A program made the position numbers and the translations under genes. A stretch of DNA of 64,000 bases from NCBI GenBank assembly GCA_002746975.1, contig NVXE01000004.1:8187-72186 (forward strand), written 5' to 3'. Each line of letters begins with the position of its first letter. Position 1 is the stretch's first letter. This stretch comes from Bacteroidota bacterium (GTDB lineage Bacteria; Bacteroidota; Bacteroidia; Flavobacteriales_D; Sanyastnellaceae). Below are positions 41,872 to 49,951 of the stretch, piece after piece. The notes under the pieces are model-generated. The model searched no databases. It was not told the DNA's origin and was given only the letters and a program-made list of their open reading frames with translations.

Positions 41872-43203
41872 ATGCGAACTTTTTTATCTAATTTGAACCC
41901 GGATTTCAAGAAGCTTCTAACCGGAAGTGGACTTGTGATGATGTTTAAAGTAGCTGGGGCTGGGGCTGGATATGTGTTCGCGTATTTGATAACGACGAAT
42001 TATGGAGCGGAAACGTTTGGTATTTTCGAGTTAAGCCTGACGGCATTAACCATTGCCAGTTTATTTGCTAGACTAGGATTGGGGGGTGCTCTTGTGAGGT
42101 TTATCCCTGAGTTTATTGAGAAGAGAGATGCTCATTTATTACGGAAAGTATATAGACTATCTCTACTTCTTGCACTTCCATTTTCTATAGTTTTGAGCAT
42201 TTTGCTCTATTTGTACTCGTATGAATTGGCTATGCAATTTGGAAATAAAGGCCTTGCTTTGCCATTTAGAATTACGGCGTACTTTATTCCTTTTGCAACA
42301 TGGTTTCAGTTAAATGCTGAAGCATTTCGAGGTATGAAAAAGATGGCTGGTTATAGCATCTTGCAAAGAGGGACAGTAGTTTTAATAGCCATTGCAGCCT
42401 TTTTTATCCTGAGAGAACAGGGGTTTGGTGTTGATGAATCGAAGACATTACCCATAGTTTCTTTCGGAGTTGGAGTAGTGATTTTAGGAGTGATAGGTGG
42501 CATCACGACCCCTAGAGCGATTTCAAGAATTGTCGTCCCTAAGGCAAAAGCTATTTCTCAAGAAATTTCGATTAAACCATTGTTAAAAGTGGCATTCCCT
42601 ATGCTCATAAGCACATCGATGTTTATGATAATGAACTGGACTGATACACTCATGATAGGGTATTATCTGGATGAATCGGAAGTAGGTATTTACAGGCTTG
42701 CTTTTAAAGTTGCCACCCTAATCACCTTTGCTCAATTTGCAATAAACAGCATTGCTGCGCCCATGTTTAGCTCCTTTAAAGCGAAAAACGATCTCAAGGG
42801 GCTTCGAAAAATAACTCGTAATATAGGGTACATGAACCTTGCTATAAGTGCTCCGATATTCATAGCAATTCTGATATTTCCGAATTTCGTTCTTGACTTT
42901 TTCGGAGAGGAATTTACAGCTGGCGTAGCTCCCCTAGTCATTCTTTCTATAGGTCAAATCATAAATGCTCTTTGCGGTCCAGTGATGTACCTGCTTAATA
43001 TGACTGGCAAGGAGAAGCAAGCTCGCAATATTATCATCGTTGCCTCAATAATTAATGTAATCCTAAACGTTTATCTCATTCCAATGTATGGGTTAATGGG
43101 TGCAGCGATAGCAACAGGGGTGAGCACTGTGGTTTGGAATATAATGGCTGTACTGAGAATAAAAAAGGAGTATGGATTTATTTCAATACCTCATCCGTTT
43201 TAG
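41872..43203 (+). CDS. Polysaccharide flippase-type membrane protein (Wzx/MATE-like)
   Basis: The 443-residue protein has about 12-14 hydrophobic helices and the look of the polysaccharide-biosynthesis/oligosaccharide-flippase family of the MOP superfamily. It has an early GSGLVMMFKVAGAGAGYVFAY helix, a YGAETFGIFELSLT turn and a mid-protein MNWTDTLMIGYYL segment typical of these transporters. It should move lipid-linked sugars across the inner membrane for surface glycan synthesis. A sulfotransferase follows, suggesting sulfated surface polysaccharide. No glycosyltransferases are adjacent. Confidence 0.85.
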   Translation: MRTFLSNLNPDFKKLLTGSGLVMMFKVAGAGAGYVFAYLITTNYGAETFGIFELSLTALTIASLFARLGLGGALVRFIPEFIEKRDAHLLRKVYRLSLLLALPFSIVLSILLYLYSYELAMQFGNKGLALPFRITAYFIPFATWFQLNAEAFRGMKKMAGYSILQRGTVVLIAIAAFFILREQGFGVDESKTLPIVSFGVGVVILGVIGGITTPRAISRIVVPKAKAISQEISIKPLLKVAFPMLISTSMFMIMNWTDTLMIGYYLDESEVGIYRLAFKVATLITFAQFAINSIAAPMFSSFKAKNDLKGLRKITRNIGYMNLAISAPIFIAILIFPNFVLDFFGEEFTAGVAPLVILSIGQIINALCGPVMYLLNMTGKEKQARNIIIVASIINVILNVYLIPMYGLMGAAIATGVSTVVWNIMAVLRIKKEYGFISIPHPF

Positions 43204-43211
43204 GGGTAATT

Positions 43212-44177
43212 ATGAAGGAAATGATAGAGAAAGATAAACTTAATTTTTTCGTTATAGGAGCCGCCAAAGCTGGTACTACGACTGTTTTCGAACGCTTAAA
43301 TGCTCGAGAAGATGTTTACCTCAGCCCCCTCAAGGAACCTAATTACTACTCTTCGGATATCGACACTTCGAAATTTTCGCCCGAGTTTAAGGCGAATACT
43401 CGCCTCGATCTTTCTGAGTACTTCTCCACGTCACCACTTCAGACACTCCAAATCGGTTTCGTTCGGGATTCTCGCGAGTATGCGTCATTGTTCGAGCCCG
43501 CCCCAAGTTCGGCAATACTTTTAGGTGAGTGTAGCACGTCGTATTTATGGTCTTCCGCTGCGCCATCACTATTGAAAGCTGACCACCCTTCTGCTCAAAT
43601 CCTCATAATGCTACGCAACCCAATCGATAGACTATTTTCACATTATATGATGGCGCGTAAGTACGGCTTCACCAAGCTACCCCTGCGTGAAGCTGTTGAG
43701 AAAGACCTCACTCATCCTAGTCCGGGATGGGGAGCTAGCGAACTTTTCGTTGAGTTGGGAATGTATTCTGAACAGATAAATCGATGGAAGGCCCAATTCC
43801 CCGACTCGTCCATTAAAATCATGCTTACAGAAGACCTTAGGTCTCCCGAAAAGTGGAACGAACTTATCGATTGGCTGGGGCTTCCTAAGGACTCAGAAAC
43901 CAACACTTCTCTCAAATCCAAAAGCGATGCAAATACTGCCGGGCTTGCTAAATTTGAAGGTCTTAATAGATTTCTTACTTCTAGAGGTTTAAAACATAAA
44001 CTAGGAAATCTCATTCCTAAAGGCTTAAAACGCAGATTAGTTAATTGGTATTATAGCTCAGAGAACCTCCCAAAAATTTCTGTAGAGGAAAGGAAATACT
44101 TGATGAGCCTTTACTCAGAGGAGATAGAGAAATTGCGAAAAGATTTTGGTCTAAAAGTGGAGCACTGGAAGAAGTAG
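43212..44177 (+). CDS. PAPS-dependent sulfotransferase
   Basis: The 321-residue protein has the 5'-phosphosulfate loop IGAAKAGTTTVFERL near residues 15-29 and the 3'-phosphate-binding segment LRNPIDRLFSHYMMA near 137-151. It ends with a family-like EERKYLMSLYSEEIEKLRKDFG. It transfers sulfate from PAPS to a sugar or other hydroxyl and resembles heparan-sulfate-type sulfotransferases found in bacteria. The pairing with the flippase 8 bases upstream suggests sulfation of a surface glycan. ATG 43212 is used; a longer frame overlaps the flippase 3' end. Confidence 0.85.
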   Translation: MKEMIEKDKLNFFVIGAAKAGTTTVFERLNAREDVYLSPLKEPNYYSSDIDTSKFSPEFKANTRLDLSEYFSTSPLQTLQIGFVRDSREYASLFEPAPSSAILLGECSTSYLWSSAAPSLLKADHPSAQILIMLRNPIDRLFSHYMMARKYGFTKLPLREAVEKDLTHPSPGWGASELFVELGMYSEQINRWKAQFPDSSIKIMLTEDLRSPEKWNELIDWLGLPKDSETNTSLKSKSDANTAGLAKFEGLNRFLTSRGLKHKLGNLIPKGLKRRLVNWYYSSENLPKISVEERKYLMSLYSEEIEKLRKDFGLKVEHWKK

Positions 44178-44190
44178 AAGTAGAATTTGA

Positions 44191-45441
44191 TTAATTCGTA
44201 CTCAACTCAATTGACTTTGCCGCAGCCTCCAACCGCCTCACCTCAGCGGCGAAAGCATCCATGGCATTGCTTCTAACGGGTGTAGAAGGGGGAAACTTTT
44301 CCTGCCTATGGTCTACCTGCTCTCCATTTTTCCAAAACCGGAAACAAACGTGTGGACCTGTTGCAAGCCCTGTACTCCCCACGAGCCCTATTACTTCTCC
44401 TTGTCTCACCCGGTCTCCTACAGAACATTTACGCTTACTCATATGTAGATACTGGGTTTCGTAAGTGTTGTTGTGGCGAATCTTCACATAATTCCCATTG
44501 TTTTTCGTGTAAGCGGATTTAATAACGACACCATCTCCCACTGCGAGAATTGGTGTCCCGGTTTTTGCCGCGTAATCTGTTCCTAGATGAGGCTTAATTC
44601 GCTTCAAAACGGGGTGAAATCGCTTCTTATTAAAGGAGCTAGAGATTCGAGAAAATTCTACGGGTGATTTTAAAAACGCCTTCCTCAAAGAAGCTCCCTG
44701 AGGGTCAAAATAATCCGCGCCATCTCCCTGATCGAAACGATAAGCAAGAAGGTCAGTTCCGTGATGATTGAAGCTACACGAAAGAATAGTAGGCATACCT
44801 ACTTCGTTACCGTTGACGCGCTTGCGAGAATAATAAACATCAAATTTATCACCTTTTTGAACATGTGTAAAATCAATAGTCCAAGCGTAGACCCCTGCCA
44901 TAGCTACTGCTAAGTTAGTAGGTGCTCCTACTTCTTCGAGGTCCAAATATAAAGATCTAGAGATCTCCCCCTTGACATGAGAATACACAGTATCAACAGG
45001 GTATGATCCCAAACGAGCTCCAAGAGTGTCGCCAAGAGAAAAGACCACATAGTCAATGGAGTTGCGCTCATAGATTAACCAAGCTGGGGTAGATAAGGAA
45101 TCTCGCCGAGTGGCGACCCACCATCGTTTCCCAGCTCTCATATCTCGCACCTCATAAGTATTCCTACTATTAGCAGCCAGAGTTGCAATTTTTCCGGCTC
45201 CCACTTTATATGGATCTAGAAGATGAGATAGCGATTGTCCATTTTTTATTACACCCGAATCGACAACGAGGCTATCCCAATAAAGCCCGAAACGTACTAT
45301 CGGCAACGGGTCATCTATTTTCGAGAACGCACCAGATGTTCTACTCCCTTTCGAACTAGGAATAGCATCCCCACATCCAAATAAAATTATCGATACCACA
45401 CAAACCACGAAAAAGCTTAAACTCGCGAATCCTCCCTTCAT
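44191..45441 (-). CDS. M23-family peptidoglycan endopeptidase lipoprotein
   Basis: The 416-residue protein is a lipoprotein (lipobox LFGC, Cys23) with an N-terminal linker and a LytM/M23 domain at about 275-380. Zinc and catalytic residues visible are His285 and Asp289 in HLGTD, and His333 in YLHMS. The final HxH motif reads GPHVCF, so the third zinc ligand His is replaced by Cys366. Cysteine can bind zinc, and similar GPHVCFRFW sequences are, to my memory, frequent in Bacteroidota homologues, so activity is not excluded. It should cut or bind peptidoglycan cross-bridges. It follows the tryptophan dioxygenase by 10 bases on the same strand. Confidence 0.88.
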   Translation of the reverse strand: MKGGFASLSFFVVCVVSIILFGCGDAIPSSKGSRTSGAFSKIDDPLPIVRFGLYWDSLVVDSGVIKNGQSLSHLLDPYKVGAGKIATLAANSRNTYEVRDMRAGKRWWVATRRDSLSTPAWLIYERNSIDYVVFSLGDTLGARLGSYPVDTVYSHVKGEISRSLYLDLEEVGAPTNLAVAMAGVYAWTIDFTHVQKGDKFDVYYSRKRVNGNEVGMPTILSCSFNHHGTDLLAYRFDQGDGADYFDPQGASLRKAFLKSPVEFSRISSSFNKKRFHPVLKRIKPHLGTDYAAKTGTPILAVGDGVVIKSAYTKNNGNYVKIRHNNTYETQYLHMSKRKCSVGDRVRQGEVIGLVGSTGLATGPHVCFRFWKNGEQVDHRQEKFPPSTPVRSNAMDAFAAEVRRLEAAAKSIELSTN

Positions 45442-45451
45442 TTACGTACAG

Positions 45452-46447
45452 TTATTTAACTCCGAAAATCTCCCTTTTAACCCATCCTTTACCCCAATCC
45501 TCAAGCTCTTGCTCGCTCCACAGCTCGGGGAAGAAAATGCGCTTTTGGAAGCGAGGAGGTAAGTACTTCTGCCAGTTCGTACCACCAGAGGCTGCTATAT
45601 CTTCTGGATCACGTTGTAGATACCTGACGGCAGATTTGTAGTGTACAAGCGTCCAGTTAATATTTACGTTAACATCAAGCCAACGCATTGCCTGCTTGAG
45701 TTCTTCTTTTATATCTGATTGATCATCAGAAAACACGAGATTTGCAGCTGCAGACCTTACGTTAGAAGTGTAAGATTGGCGAGCAAGTTCTAGAAGCTCT
45801 TCATCGTACTTTTTCTCAAACTGTTTAAGAGTTAAAGTTTTAAGCCCACTTTTTAGTTCAGACGCCCCTTCTCGCCAATATAAATGGTTGAACACTTGAG
45901 GAATATCATCTAATGTGTAGTTACTAAAAACTTCTCTGTGATTTTTATGGGCAACACGATCTAACGAAGTGCAACAAATTTCAATCTTTCGATACTGAGC
46001 ACTTTGAAACCCACTAGCAGGGAGAAGGGACATCCTGAACTTCAAGAATTCACCATGATCCATACCGTCAACCATAATATCGAAACTGTTTGTAAGAGCC
46101 TCGAAATATCTATTTATCCTACGTATTCGCTCCAGAAGTAGCTCTGGAGTAATATTAGAATTTGCTATAGCCTCAGAAATACGATCAAATTCATGAAGTG
46201 ATAGCTTGAAATATAGCTCAGTAATCTGATGATATATTATGAAAACCTTTTCGTCGGGATATGGCGTTATAGGCTGTTGAAGGCTTAAAAGAGTATCGAG
46301 ATTTATATAGTCCCAATAGGTCAAAAAATCTGCATATAGCAAGCCGTCTAAGTAGGATGATAAATCCTGCCCCATAGCGGAATACTTTTTCTGTAGAGCC
46401 TCGAGTTTCTCTAAAATCTCTGGCGTAAAATTGTTAGTTGTATGCAT
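45452..46447 (-). CDS. kynA: Tryptophan 2,3-dioxygenase
   Basis: This heme enzyme opens the indole ring of tryptophan to N-formylkynurenine, the first step of the kynurenine pathway. The 331-residue protein has LTYWDYINLDTLLSLQQP near residues 42-59 and the signature IYHQITELYFKLSLHE near 70-85. The distal His lies in the first motif region and the heme-ligand His region near DVNVNINWTLVHYKSA. The start MHTTNNFTPEI gives the usual N-terminus; an upstream ATG at 46468 adds seven residues. It is downstream of a RidA-family deaminase, which fits tryptophan breakdown. Confidence 0.93.
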   Translation of the reverse strand: MHTTNNFTPEILEKLEALQKKYSAMGQDLSSYLDGLLYADFLTYWDYINLDTLLSLQQPITPYPDEKVFIIYHQITELYFKLSLHEFDRISEAIANSNITPELLLERIRRINRYFEALTNSFDIMVDGMDHGEFLKFRMSLLPASGFQSAQYRKIEICCTSLDRVAHKNHREVFSNYTLDDIPQVFNHLYWREGASELKSGLKTLTLKQFEKKYDEELLELARQSYTSNVRSAAANLVFSDDQSDIKEELKQAMRWLDVNVNINWTLVHYKSAVRYLQRDPEDIAASGGTNWQKYLPPRFQKRIFFPELWSEQELEDWGKGWVKREIFGVK

Positions 46448-46495
46448 GAGCGTAAGTTCGGAATTCACTATTAATTAATGGCAAAAACAGGCTAC

Positions 46496-46933
46496 TTATT
46501 GTACAGTTGCTGTACATTTTAATTCGATTGCTATAGGAGTAGGAAGGCAATTTATCTCAACAGTCGTTCTGCAGGGGCGATTTTCGCCGAGGTGAGCAAA
46601 ATAGTCAGCATAAACTCTATTGAAAGTTTCGAAGTCTCGAGACATGTTAACTAGAAAAACGGTAATGTCTACAAGCTCCTCCCATGAACTCCCACTAGCT
46701 TCTAAAATAGATTTTACATTTGCAAAAACTGCGTGAACCTGTTTTTCAAAATCGAATTTTAACACCTTTCCCTCAGGTGATATCTCAAGTCCAGGGACAA
46801 CAAGATCCTTATCCCCAGAACCGGCAACTCTAGGTCCTACTCCACTTAGAAATAATAAATTCCCTACGCGTCTTGCATGAGGGTAAGAACCGACCGGCTT
46901 CGGTGCAGAAGATGTTGAAATGCTCTCATTCAT
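46496..46933 (-). CDS. RidA-family protein, likely 2-aminomuconate deaminase
   Basis: RidA proteins hydrolyse enamine/imine intermediates. This 145-residue member has APKPVGSYPHARRVGNLLFLSG near residues 10-31, FLSGVGPR, and RTTVEINCLPTPIAIELKC near the end with the conserved Arg and the active-site Glu/Cys region. The YPHARRVG...GVGPR pattern is that of 2-aminomuconate deaminases, which act late in the kynurenine/aminophenol pathways. Location next to tryptophan 2,3-dioxygenase supports that. The other pathway enzymes are not in the window. Its ATG is 12 bases from a TACCTTAG box, and the gap to pepP is only 25 bases. Confidence 0.85.
   Translation of the reverse strand: MNESISTSSAPKPVGSYPHARRVGNLLFLSGVGPRVAGSGDKDLVVPGLEISPEGKVLKFDFEKQVHAVFANVKSILEASGSSWEELVDITVFLVNMSRDFETFNRVYADYFAHLGENRPCRTTVEINCLPTPIAIELKCTATVQ
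46500..46516. repeat. Perfect inverted repeat at the end of the RidA gene
   Basis: TGTACAG-TTG-CTGTACA is a perfect 7+3+7 dyad covering the last codons of the RidA gene, about 50 bases upstream of the kynA start. It could be an operator or an RNA hairpin between the two genes. No run of T follows on the minus strand, so it is not a typical terminator. Confidence 0.5.
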
Positions 46934-46958
46934 AGGACTAAGGTAGTACCTTGCGGCT
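46934..46958. promoter_or_regulatory. Back-to-back leaderless promoters of RidA and pepP
   Basis: The whole 25-base gap between the two divergent start codons consists of two -7 boxes and their 12-base approach to each ATG. They are TACCTTAG (minus, 46945-46938) and TACCTTGC (plus, 46947-46954). The boxes form the near-centre palindrome AAGGTA-G-TACCTT. Any -33 elements would have to lie inside the opposite gene, and two polymerases could not occupy the site at once. Confidence 0.6.
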
Positions 46959-48248
46959 ATGCGTTACGAAAAATTACCCTCTGCGTTATACACACGCAAT
47001 AGACAAGCACTAGCTGAACGGTTGGAATCGAAAGGATTAGCTCTGATTTTCTCTAATGATATTTATCCTACAAGTGCTGATGGTACACTTCCATTTAAGC
47101 AAGCAACAGATATATTCTATTTATGCGGAGTAGATCAAGAAGAAACTATTTTACTTCTTTTCCCGCAAGCTCATTCGGAGATGGATAGGGAGATTTTGTT
47201 TACTATTGAGACGAGTGAAGAGCTTGCGATTTGGCATGGAGCAAAACTCACGAAAGAGGAGGCTAGGCAGCAAACGGGGATAAAGAATGTTCAGTGGCTT
47301 GACGCTTTCGATAGCACACTGCACAGACTTATGGCTGAAGCAGAGGTTTTATATCTTAACGACAACCCTCATACTAGAGCGAGTACGCCAGTCGAAACTC
47401 GAGAAATGAGAGAAAACACAAGAATTAGATCGGCATACCCTAACCACAGGGTAGCTCGAACGGCTCCAGATCTTTATTCTCTTAGAGCGATAAAGCAAGA
47501 GCAGGAAATAATCCAAATGCAAAGGGCTTGTGATATAACAAAGGCAGGACTTGACAGAGTACTTTCTTTCGTTAAGCCAGGTGTTACAGAATTCGAAATT
47601 GAAGCGGAGTTTATGCATGAATTCCTACGTCGCGGGTCTCGTGGATTTGCATATACACCGATAATAGGATCAGGACCTAACGCTTGCGTACTTCATTATA
47701 TCGAAAACGATAAAGAGTGCAAGGCGGGGGATGTGATTTTGATGGACGTGGGAGCAGAATACGGCAACTACGCTGCCGATATGACACGTTGCATACCAGT
47801 AAGTGGAAGGTTCACCGATAGGCAACGAGCAGTCTACAATTCTGTATACTCTGTGATGCAAGATGCAATGAAGTTGCTTCGTCCAGGAGTGAGTTTGCAT
47901 GATTATCACAGAGAAGTGGGAGAGCTGATGACACGCCAACTTATAGATCTCAAACTAATTGACAAGCACGATGTTGAAAAGCAATCAGCAGCCTCGCCAG
48001 CCTACAAAAAATACTTTATGCACGGAACCTCACACTTTATAGGTCTTGACGTGCACGATGTTGGCCATTGGCATAAGGATATCGAAGCAGGTAATGTCTT
48101 CACTTGTGAACCTGGAATATATATTCCTGAGGAGGGACTTGGAATTCGCTTAGAAAACGACATTTTAATCACGAACGAGGGCTTTGTGGACTTAATGGCT
48201 CACATCCCTTTAGAGGCAGAAGCCATTGAGGAAGGGATGAATAATTAG
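46959..48248 (+). CDS. pepP: Xaa-Pro aminopeptidase (aminopeptidase P)
   Basis: This dimanganese M24B peptidase removes N-terminal residues preceding proline. The 429-residue protein has the N-terminal domain with NDIYPTSADGTLPFKQATD near residues 30-48. The metal ligands are visible in DVGAEYGNYAADMTRC near 262-277, HGTSHFIGLDVHDVG near 355-369, and the EPGIYIPEEGLGIRLEND region near 386-404. Length is normal. It is divergent from RidA with a 25-base gap. Confidence 0.95.
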   Translation: MRYEKLPSALYTRNRQALAERLESKGLALIFSNDIYPTSADGTLPFKQATDIFYLCGVDQEETILLLFPQAHSEMDREILFTIETSEELAIWHGAKLTKEEARQQTGIKNVQWLDAFDSTLHRLMAEAEVLYLNDNPHTRASTPVETREMRENTRIRSAYPNHRVARTAPDLYSLRAIKQEQEIIQMQRACDITKAGLDRVLSFVKPGVTEFEIEAEFMHEFLRRGSRGFAYTPIIGSGPNACVLHYIENDKECKAGDVILMDVGAEYGNYAADMTRCIPVSGRFTDRQRAVYNSVYSVMQDAMKLLRPGVSLHDYHREVGELMTRQLIDLKLIDKHDVEKQSAASPAYKKYFMHGTSHFIGLDVHDVGHWHKDIEAGNVFTCEPGIYIPEEGLGIRLENDILITNEGFVDLMAHIPLEAEAIEEGMNN

Positions 48249-48315
48249 AGTTTAAATGATCCATTAGATTTTTCGGCCAGTTTTCTTAACTTGTAAACCA
48301 AACAAGAGAAGAAAC

Positions 48316-49938
48316 ATGAAACTGAACTTTAGCGCCTTATTTGCAATTTCAATACTATTTCTTTCAATAGGAGTAAAGCAAGCAAACGCTCAATTTACTG
48401 GCTATACAGTAGAGTTAGACACAGTATTTTTCGGTGCGAACACACCTACTCCTGAAGATAACTTAGACCCCGAGGGGCTACTTGAATTTTATGGAACTTA
48501 TAGGGTTTATGCGAATTTCACGAATCAAAACGACGTTTTAAGCGCTATTTATGCTGATGTAGGAGCTTTAGGTACGCCATCGATGTTTATTTCTGCACCT
48601 TGTGGATGCCATAATCCCGTTTCATCTTCTATGGCTATGGACGCTTCTAATTCGTCATTGTTTTGGTCTAATTTCCCCGACTGGGAGTACGACACTTATT
48701 GGACAATAGGAATGGAAAGTGCTGATGATTCAGGGGGGACACTACCCTCAACAATAGGCCTGTCTAACGGATCGGGGATTTGCTCTGCAAGCACGGATAA
48801 CGGCTCTGTTTTTATTGCAGGAACACCATCAAATACTATCGCTGGAGCTGATTTAAGGGTTTTGGTAGCTCAAGTAACTACATGTGGGGATTGGTCTCTT
48901 CAGGCCTGCATACAGACCTTCGTGGCTGGAGACCAAACAGATATGCAACAATCCTGTCCTAATCTTCTCGAAGTAATACACCTTTATAATAATGGAGAAT
49001 GTGTAAACGATACTGATGGAGACGGAATTTGTGATGAGCTGGAGATAGCAGGTTGTCTAGAAGAAGGAGCATGTAATTTCGAACCCGATGCTACTGACGA
49101 CAGTATGAATTGCGATTACTCGTGCTTCGGGTGTACCGATTTTATTGCGTGTAACTTTGCAGAGCTCGCTACGATAGATGACGATTCGTGCGAATATCTA
49201 TCATGTGCAGGCTGCACAATTGAATATGCTTGCAACTTCGATTTCGAAGCCACTCTCGATGACAATTCGTGCATATTGCCGGGCGACCCTTGCGACGATG
49301 GCGACCCATATTCAATAAATGACTTCATACAAGATAACGATTGTAGTTGTCTAGGCTATGGATGTGACGATCCAGATGCCTGTAACTACTCACCTAACGC
49401 AATTACTGACCCTTCAGTATGTAATTACATCAGCCTTTACTCAATAACGGGAGAAGTAGAACCATCGGCAAACATGCTTTTATCGTATTCTTACCCTAAT
49501 ACTACGGGTAGTACATACGACTGGGTAACGACTAGTGGCGATGTTACAGATGGGGAAGGGACGTCTAACGTATCAGTTGCTTGGTGGGGCTCAGGTACTG
49601 GAACCATTTGTGTTACAGAGACGAATATGGGCGGATGTTCGGGGGATCAAGTATGTCTATCGGTAGACATAACCCCTGTTTCGGTTTCAGAAATTGAAAA
49701 TTCAGGTATATATATATTTCCTACACCTGCATCCACGGAGTTGTATATAAATATTTCGGAGTGGTCATCTAAAGAGGCTAGTATCATACTTCGTGATGCT
49801 TCGGGACGGTCAATATTAAACACTAAAGGGTTAAATAATACAACTCTAGATGTGAGCTCTCTACCACGCGGTTCCTACCTACTTCAAATAGCAGTTGATG
49901 GTATGAATACTGTGTATAAGCATGTAATACTGAACTAA
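48316..49938 (+). CDS. Secreted T9SS type A protein with Cys-rich repeats
   Basis: The 540-residue protein has a signal peptide (cleavage near ANAQ, residue 26) and an N-terminal beta domain (about 27-225). Four Cys-rich repeats of about 38 residues follow (225-375), recognisable by GCTD..ACNF..A..DD.SC. They are common in Bacteroidota secreted proteins and probably bind calcium. A PKD-like domain (about 380-450) precedes a type A sorting domain from IFPTPASTEL to the terminal VILN. It opens a run of four genes on the plus strand (48316-53959) with 9-13-base gaps, including DUF1800 and DUF1501. Function unknown. Confidence 0.88.
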   Translation: MKLNFSALFAISILFLSIGVKQANAQFTGYTVELDTVFFGANTPTPEDNLDPEGLLEFYGTYRVYANFTNQNDVLSAIYADVGALGTPSMFISAPCGCHNPVSSSMAMDASNSSLFWSNFPDWEYDTYWTIGMESADDSGGTLPSTIGLSNGSGICSASTDNGSVFIAGTPSNTIAGADLRVLVAQVTTCGDWSLQACIQTFVAGDQTDMQQSCPNLLEVIHLYNNGECVNDTDGDGICDELEIAGCLEEGACNFEPDATDDSMNCDYSCFGCTDFIACNFAELATIDDDSCEYLSCAGCTIEYACNFDFEATLDDNSCILPGDPCDDGDPYSINDFIQDNDCSCLGYGCDDPDACNYSPNAITDPSVCNYISLYSITGEVEPSANMLLSYSYPNTTGSTYDWVTTSGDVTDGEGTSNVSVAWWGSGTGTICVTETNMGGCSGDQVCLSVDITPVSVSEIENSGIYIFPTPASTELYINISEWSSKEASIILRDASGRSILNTKGLNNTTLDVSSLPRGSYLLQIAVDGMNTVYKHVILN

Positions 49939-49951
49939 TCGGATAATAAAT

